Source of the DNA: Phymorhynchus buccinoides
Taxonomy: Eukaryota > Mollusca > Gastropoda > Neogastropoda > Raphitomidae
Reading direction: 5' to 3'
Assembly (NCBI GenBank): GCA_017654935.2
Contig: CM065691.1
Coordinates: 29,693,516 to 29,757,515, forward strand
Length of the DNA stretch: 64,000 bases
Part shown: positions 60,960 to 64,000 of the stretch, one piece after another
How positions within the stretch are numbered: the stretch's first letter is position 1
Layout of the letters: each line of letters begins with the position of its first letter
Program-made: the position numbers and the translations under genes
Notes under the pieces: generated by a model
The model's database searches: none
The model's input: the letters and a program-made list of their open reading frames with translations, nothing else
What the model was told of the DNA's origin: nothing

Positions 60960-63895
60960 CCCCTTCCTCTCCCTCCCTCTTTCTCTAATATTGCATTAGC
61001 CACGGACAGGCGACTTTGAATTTCACTGAATTGAAATGAGAGACTTGAATTAGAGAGTTCACCGCAACCTGCGGGCAAAACATTAGAGACAATTTTGTTA
61101 GTCTACTCTAGTCTATGGTACAAATGCCAGTTGCAAATGCCCTATTGTCTCATATATAATGTTTGGGTTTGCATGTTTGTTTTGCTGCAGGTATGACTGG
61201 TAGCCTTATATATTTTTTCGGTCTGCACAATGTTTCTGGTGCAGGTATGACTGGTATTAATTTTTTGGGTTTGCATGTTTGTTTTTGGTGCAGGTATGAC
61301 TGGTAGCCTTATTAATTTGTTTGGTTTGCATGTTTGTTTTTGGTGCAGGTATGACTGGTAGCCTTATTAATTTGTTTGGTTTGCACCTTGTTTTTGGTGA
61401 AGGTATGACTGGTACCAGACAGCGACCCACGTGGTGGTCACCCTGCTGCAGAAGAACACCAAGAAGGAGGACCTGCAGGTGGACGCACAGCCCACCGCGG
61501 TGAGCAGTCCATAAAGGAACGGACAACACACAAATTTTAACTCATTCTGCCCTATGCCCGACAAATTGCCGGGCACACTAGTGCATCTTATTCTACCAGC
61601 GCCTACACCCAACAAATTATCGGGGAACAAAGTTGCACTCACTTTCCCTATCAATCTAAAATAAATGTATGATTAAGCTTAAAAGAAGCTTATTCTTTTG
61701 CTATTTGTGTCGCAATGACTCGCTGAACTTTGTGTGGTTTGCAAGCATTTTATAGCCGTTTTTTTGTAAAATAAATTGTTTAAATAAAACTAGTTCCTTT
61801 CTCTCAGAACCTGCAGGCTGGAATTGCACCCTACAGGTCACATAGCTAGGGCACATAATGAAAACACATGGAAAAAGCACAAAGCATACATTTTTATGTT
61901 AGTATTTGGGAAGGGAGGGGGATTGTTGTTAAAGGAAATTACTACGAAAGTGAAGAATTTAGACCACACAAAAAGCATACCTTGCTGCTTCACAAACTAT
62001 AATGAAGTGTGTGTGCATGACTATTTTATCCCAAACTAACTACAAGAAACTGGTGTCTGAGTGTGTTTGAAAAATTTAGGAGACTGCAGTTTCTATGCAT
62101 TGTCATAATGAATTACAAAATGTTGCAATAGTTGGTGGGGGTTTTTGTGTGGTTTTAAAAAAAAAAATGTTGCAATGTTGATTGGGTGTAAGTGTGCGTG
62201 TTTGCTTGATATTGTTTTGTTTTTTCATTGTGTCTTTGTTATTGCGGTGTTCTTTTGCAGCTGACTGTGCACACGAAGCGGGCGGATGGTGAGGATGTGG
62301 ACCTTGAAATCCATCTGAGTCACCCCGTGATGGCTGAGCAAACTACATCCAAGGTCATGGCTTCTAAAGTGAGTTTTTATTCATCCCGGTTCTTCACTTT
62401 CTCTTTCAAAATGTTTCTGTGCAGGTGTTGTGTGGGTGGGTGTTTTTAACATATATTTTGAGGCAGAAATCCAGCTCTGGCTTAACTTTTTAAGCCCCTT
62501 ATAGCCTGATTCCGCCCATGACATCCATTACTTTCTCCTACCAAGCCGTCTAAAACCGCCCCTGTACACCCACTTCGTTATGTATTTTGGAGTTAAAATT
62601 GCAATATGAAAAAATAAAAAATATATCACATAACAAAAAAAACATTGCAAGTTAAACATGTTTCATTTATACACAAACCCTGAACATTTGAAGTCAATCC
62701 ATCAAGTAGTTATTTTTTAATATTTTTTTAAAACAAAGTACCCCATTTCGGGCCCAGTTTACCAACATTAATTTGGTGGTTACAGGGAGTAGAGTCGTCA
62801 TTTTAATCGGGGTTACAAGTGTTAAATGAGTTTCTTCTGTCTACTTGTCCTTTGTGCCTCCATCCATGCAGATAAATCAACTAACACGGTTAGAAATATA
62901 TATCAAGCATATAAAAAAAAAATGAAGAAAAGCTCATCATGGGCCCCTAAGTCATTAAAATGCTTTTTTCATTTTATGCCTTGTTATCTCTGATTGGCCA
63001 TGCAGAGTTTTAACTTGAAGATGAAGCCCAACCCATCCCCATTGACCCTTATCCACTTTGTTTTCCCTGCCAATGAATCTGTCTTCATGTGTTGCAAGGT
63101 ATTCCAAATGAAGCATCACTCACACTCAAATTTTATAGAAGGAATCGTTTGTGTGTGAAGTTATTGATTCTCCTATTCAAGACTAACCTTGACTGGTATC
63201 ACCGTATGTGTTCTTTTCCGACTCGCCAACTTTTCACTTCTTTTTTTTATTGCATGGACTCGTGATGGAGACTATTATTGTTTTTGTATTCTTTTATGTA
63301 TATCTTTTTCCACATTTTATTTTTTAGTACAAGTCTTTTCTTTGTTTGTTTTTTTCTTTTCTGGGCTGGTGGTGCGGGGTAGCATTATGAATAGTCTTTG
63401 TGTTCAGGGAGTGCCAGTTGTGTATAAAGTGATATGGGTTTACTCAGACATGTTTACCGTAAGAAATGTTCGTACAATCTTACGAAATTGAAGGTCACTG
63501 TACGATTGTACGACTCACGCACAAAAACATACGCAATTCTCAACATCAATCGTACAAAATTTTATTTCCGTGCCTAATCCACATGGGGGGTCCTCTTTTT
63601 TCCCCAGTCACCGGTTCTATGACCTTGACCCGACATGTTTAGGGGATTACTCGCCCGTCACAGTGCGCATGCGTAGTATTTATTACTGTGCTTTTCCACC
63701 TTGTTGTCTCTGTCGGGCGAGGCGTTTTCTGAACTGTTCGCACGACAGACTGATAAAATGTTATGGGCTGGTGATGTTGACAGGTGGAGATCAAGCTGAA
63801 GAAGGCAGAGGGGGTGCAGTGGACCAAACTGGAAGGGGATGGGCAGAAGTTCAATCTCAAGCTGCCGCCTGCTGCTGCTGCCTCCGCTGTGCCAG
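47580..63895 (+). CDS. SUGT1: SUGT1 (SGT1) co-chaperone, ten of its coding exons, 3' end beyond window
   Basis: SGT1 is a cytosolic/nuclear adaptor that links HSP90 to clients, including SKP1-containing ubiquitin ligases, kinetochore assembly factors and NLR proteins. Spliced exons: 47580-47608, 48536-48584, 51807-51897, 53401-53470, 54045-54115, 56028-56092, 58867-58940, 61403-61499, 62261-62368, 63784-63895. All introns are GT-AG and frames join without a stop, giving 255 codons plus one base. Residues ~11-112 form three TPRs. 126-149 is an Ala/Pro linker. 149-~238 is the CS (p23-like) domain, beginning KYDWYQ and ending EIKLKKAEGVQWTKLEGDG, both family signatures. The SGS domain must lie past 64000 (animal SGT1 is about 340-365 residues). 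The start has A at -3 and G at +4. Identity is firm; the first exon is the least certain. Confidence 0.93.
48536..48584 (+). CDS. SUGT1: SUGT1 exon 2, start of TPR1
   Basis: Acceptor TGATTGCAG, donor GTAGGC. Encodes KASDEFISENYERAVE, the first helix of TPR1. Confidence 0.88.
48686..48720 (+). other. Intron 2 start, no gene content
   Basis: Intron 2 (48585-51806) holds a (CA)n tract, a LINE tail and a large foldback with a nested hAT-like MITE, each listed separately. 51350-51800 shows nothing but AT-rich sequence. Confidence 0.6.
48826..48877 (+). repeat. (CA)n microsatellite, SUGT1 intron 2
   Basis: About 26 near-perfect CA units. Confidence 0.96.
48960..49262 (+). mobile_element. CR1-like LINE 3' end
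   Basis: VVNARSLNSFKNRI can be read near 48970-49010. This resembles the conserved end of CR1/jockey-type reverse transcriptase ORFs (V-N-A-x-S-x-N-x-F-K-x-R). A 3' untranslated segment follows with AGGCCTTGCGGCCTTTATAC and a terminal ACTAT/ACTATG repeat. The rest of the element is absent, as in 5'-truncated LINE insertions. Sense to SUGT1. Confidence 0.6.
49547..50188. mobile_element. hAT-like non-autonomous element, 642 bp
   Basis: Ends CAGGGGTCGCGCTA and TAGCGTGACCCCTG form 14-base inverted repeats with one mismatch. CAGGGGT is typical of hAT termini. The flanks CTATGTA and CTATATA may be a decayed target duplication. Subterminal inverted ACGCGTAA/TTACGCG-like motifs are visible. No transposase frame. 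It interrupts the left side of the larger foldback. Confidence 0.7.
50209..50247 (+). repeat. Poly-G and (GT)n tract
   Basis: A G run broken by one C, then GT repeat. Confidence 0.93.
51807..51897 (+). CDS. SUGT1: SUGT1 exon 3, TPR1-TPR2
   Basis: Acceptor TTTCTACAG, donor GTAAAA. Encodes LYTEAISQDPNDEDALVNRA and on to NQLK. The residues LYTEAISQDP are a textbook TPR second helix with its terminal Pro. Confidence 0.95.
52055..52302. mobile_element. TTAA-type MITE in SUGT1 intron 3, 248 bp
   Basis: Ends TTAACCCTTTCAACGCCAGT and GATGAAAGGGTTAA, with intact TTAA on both sides. Internal sequence follows the 2698 copy throughout. Intact flanking TTAA supports piggyBac-type integration. Confidence 0.85.
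52388..52553. mobile_element. Possible pogo/Tigger-like MITE
   Basis: ACAGTAAACATTGCTTAAGTC at the left and GAGTTATCAGGATTCCACTGT at the right are weakly inverted, and both ends sit next to TA. Imperfect termini make this tentative. Confidence 0.35.
52765..53241. mobile_element. TTAA-flanked MITE, 477 bp, SUGT1 intron 3
   Basis: Exact 14-base termini TTAACTCACTCGGG and CCCGAGTGAGTTAA. Near the right end ATGAGCCGGATCCG occurs twice in direct repeat. No ORF. A relative with TTAACTCATTC ends lies at 54440-54967. piggyBac-type by target site; no transposase present. Confidence 0.82.
53401..53470 (+). CDS. SUGT1: SUGT1 exon 4, TPR2-TPR3
   Basis: Acceptor TTACTTGCAG, donor GTAAGT. Encodes DAIKDCDKALVLNSKNVKAY and then LRKG. 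Confidence 0.95.
53640..53836 (+). repeat. (CA)n microsatellite, SUGT1 intron 4
   Basis: About 190 bases of CA with a GC patch at 53701-53725 and GACA variants. The overlapping ORFs are artefacts. Confidence 0.96.
54045..54115 (+). CDS. SUGT1: SUGT1 exon 5, TPR3
   Basis: Acceptor TGGTTGCAG, donor GTAAGA. Completes a Gly codon, then encodes TALFSQQDYQEALETFQKGI and SLA. Confidence 0.95.
54440..54967. mobile_element. TTAA-flanked MITE, ~528 bp, SUGT1 intron 5
   Basis: Ends TTAACTCATTC and GAATGAGTTAA. Centre includes CCGACCGACAGACAG repeats. No ORF of note. Termini are similar to 52765-53241, so the two are probably one family. Confidence 0.65.
55006..55530 (+). repeat. Tandem duplication, 285-base unit, SUGT1 intron 5
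   Basis: TCTAAAAGGGTAAGATGGA at 55006 recurs at 55291. The copies agree through GGAAAAGGGACCGGATGTT, with substitutions and small indels. The ORF in the second copy reflects the repeat. Confidence 0.92.
56028..56092 (+). CDS. SUGT1: SUGT1 exon 6, end of TPR region
   Basis: Acceptor TATATTTCAG, donor GTGATG. Encodes DGSEGFDVWIEKCENKLHEG then KQ. WxEKC is also found at this point in vertebrate SGT1. Confidence 0.93.
56210..56630 (-). mobile_element. Dispersed repeat fragment, possible LINE 3' region
   Basis: CAACAACAACATACAGTATT then TATACGGCGCTGAAT leads to GGGGGAACAGGTGGGTCTTG and GAAAGCAGAGAGGGTCGGTC. This composition is frequent in dispersed repeats of aquatic animals. It is antisense to SUGT1 by its CAA tail. 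No transposition protein is readable. Confidence 0.4.
56661..56683 (+). repeat. Poly-G run
   Basis: About 22 consecutive G in intron 6, on the transcribed-sense strand. Confidence 0.95.
57044..58570 (+). repeat. Tandem array, 63/64-base unit, about 24 copies
   Basis: The unit starts TTAGTATGTTTGTTTGAAGA and ends GATTTGTATGATG. Copies differ almost only by GAAGACAG (63 bases) or GAAGAACAG (64 bases). Runs of 63-base units keep a 21-codon frame on both strands, which creates repeated ORFs (SHSFFLFSCLICMMLVCLFE). It lies inside SUGT1 intron 6, with no splice signals to suggest coding use. Confidence 0.97.
58867..58940 (+). CDS. SUGT1: SUGT1 exon 7, TPR-CS linker
   Basis: Acceptor TTGTATTCAG, donor GTAAGT. 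Encodes NAGGSDANKATASVPAAAPA then PTKPK. Low-complexity Ala/Pro linker, variable across the family. Confidence 0.92.
58969..58988 (+). repeat. Short (TTAGG)n run
   Basis: Four TTAGG units. Too short to be a telomere remnant with confidence. Confidence 0.8.
59135..59729 (+). mobile_element. hAT-like element with zinc-finger transposase remnant, 595 bp
   Basis: Perfect 14-base inverted ends CAGACCTGCCTACT and AGTAGGCAGGTCTG start with CAG, as hAT ends do. They are flanked on both sides by AAATTT. Inside, a frame from the ATG at 59310 gives MADSSSSDSGDVSNEEKRTQ and on to FKIAYTEEWPCIV, then a stop at 59484. A shifted frame continues with RCEPCSLQCNLCHADFSVNH and RQHVQSAKHIK, a C-x2-C...H...H finger like those at the N-terminus of hAT-type transposases. 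The frame shift and missing catalytic region make it a dead internal-deletion copy. Confidence 0.7.
59310..59686 (+). pseudogene. Frameshifted BED-type/C2H2 zinc-finger fragment
   Basis: N-terminal piece only: 59 codons in the first frame, then a zinc-finger segment in the second frame that closes at 59684. It has no RNase-H-like catalytic domain or hAT dimerisation domain. Confidence 0.6.
59735..59905 (-). mobile_element. tRNA-derived SINE, minus strand, partial
   Basis: The reverse complement shows a degenerate B box (GAGTTTGAACCTGG). It then has the core GTCTTTCGGATGGGACGATA, AACCGAGGTCCCGTGTGC and GCACTTAGCACACGTTAAAC. The core corresponds to that of 38527-38945. The hAT-like element appears to sit at or in its 3' part. 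Confidence 0.75.
60868..60957 (+). repeat. (CT)n microsatellite, SUGT1 intron 7
   Basis: About 45 CT units. Confidence 0.97.
61187..61402 (+). repeat. SUGT1: Tandem repeat of the exon 8 splice acceptor, SUGT1 intron 7
   Basis: GCAG followed by GTATGACTGGTA, the exon 8 boundary sequence, occurs at 61191, 61245, 61294 and 61347 before the true exon at 61403. Spacing is 49-56 bases, and the intervening T-rich sequence (TTTGCATGTTTGTTTTTGGT) is repeated as well. All four upstream copies have TGCAG acceptors, while the copy attached to the full exon has TGAAG. Use of an upstream copy would give KYDW or KYDWY followed by a stop. Confidence 0.92.
61403..61499 (+). CDS. SUGT1: SUGT1 exon 8, start of CS domain
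   Basis: Acceptor GGTGAAG, donor GTGAGC. Completes Lys, then encodes YDWYQTATHVVVTLLQKNTK and on to DAQPTA. KYDWYQ is the family signature of SGT1 CS domains. Confidence 0.94.
61537..61650. mobile_element. One-sided TTAACTCATTC repeat fragment
   Basis: It begins TTAACTCATTCTGCCCTATG and contains CCCGACAAATTGCCGGG, itself an imperfect palindrome, and a diverged second version (CCAACAAATTATCGGGG). The start matches the 54440 MITE termini, but no right terminus was found. Confidence 0.4.
62261..62368 (+). CDS. SUGT1: SUGT1 exon 9, CS domain
   Basis: Acceptor TCTTTTGCAG, donor GTGAGT. Encodes 36 residues from LTVHTKRADGEDVDLEIHLS to KVMASK. The pattern G-E-D-x-x-L-x-I-x-L-x-H-P-V fits the CS domain of SGT1. 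Confidence 0.95.
62369..63783. other. SUGT1 intron 9, nothing specific recognised
   Basis: AT-rich, with short ORFs only. 63450-63560 has repeated TCGTACAA/TTGTACGA motifs on both strands, which may belong to a decayed repeat. Confidence 0.5.
63784..63895 (+). CDS. SUGT1: SUGT1 exon 10, end of CS domain
   Basis: Acceptor TGTTGACAG, donor GTCAGA. Encodes VEIKLKKAEGVQWTKLEGDG and on to an Ala-rich linker ending AVP, plus one base. The following exons, with the SGS domain, are outside the window. Confidence 0.93.
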
Positions 63896-64000
63896 GTCAG
63901 ACCACAGTAAATTCAGTGCTATCAAATGGAAGAAAGCTGTACACCATTTTCCTTGCCATAGCTGATCCAGAATATATTGATAGCATTGCGAGTATTAGTA

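Overview
The window is animal nuclear DNA, most probably from a mollusc-like lophotrochozoan. The basis is one spliced gene with GT-AG introns, dense CT/GA, CA/GT and GAA microsatellites, several SINE, LINE and MITE families, and the lack of any operon-like layout. The species cannot be named from the sequence.

Layout: (1) 1-16748 is one giant inverted repeat. Arm 1 (1-7941) and arm 2 (7972-16748) face each other across a 30-base spacer, and arm 2 runs into a 500-base N gap (16749-17248). Each arm carries one intact 5' coding exon of an unidentified basic/coiled-coil protein (3828-4520 plus; 11416-12117 minus). Each also carries a divergently placed 90-codon ORF, three MITE or foldback elements and several microsatellites. 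The arms are not identical: they differ by substitutions, by microsatellite length, by the copy number of a 38-base and a 134-base tandem repeat, and by one MITE present only in arm 2. This fits two haplotypes joined tail to tail by assembly, or an old inverted duplication. (2) 17249-34000 is gene-poor and rich in simple repeats. It holds a frameshift-riddled coding-like block (21320-22371), a roughly 1 kb tandem duplication, a degenerate 33-base minisatellite and a 2.5 kb purine-rich tract. Repeat copies here differ by many one-base indels, which suggests a poorly polished long-read assembly. (3) 34000-47400 is intergenic, with MITEs, three copies of one SINE-like repeat, one clear tRNA-type SINE and a 16-base minisatellite of about 50 copies. 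(4) 47580 to the right edge is the only confidently identified gene, SUGT1 (SGT1, the HSP90/SKP1 co-chaperone), plus strand. Ten coding exons are visible, giving about 256 residues: three TPRs, a linker and the CS domain. The C-terminal SGS domain lies beyond the window. Its introns hold TTAA-flanked MITEs, hAT-like elements, a LINE tail, a 63/64-base satellite, and a tandemly repeated 3' splice site just before the exon that starts the CS domain.

No prokaryotic-type system, CRISPR array or obvious novel enzyme cluster is present. The strongest leads are the heteromorphic inverted duplication with a clean empty/filled MITE site, the fivefold repeated splice acceptor in SUGT1, and a retroelement headed by the 5' end of U2 snRNA.
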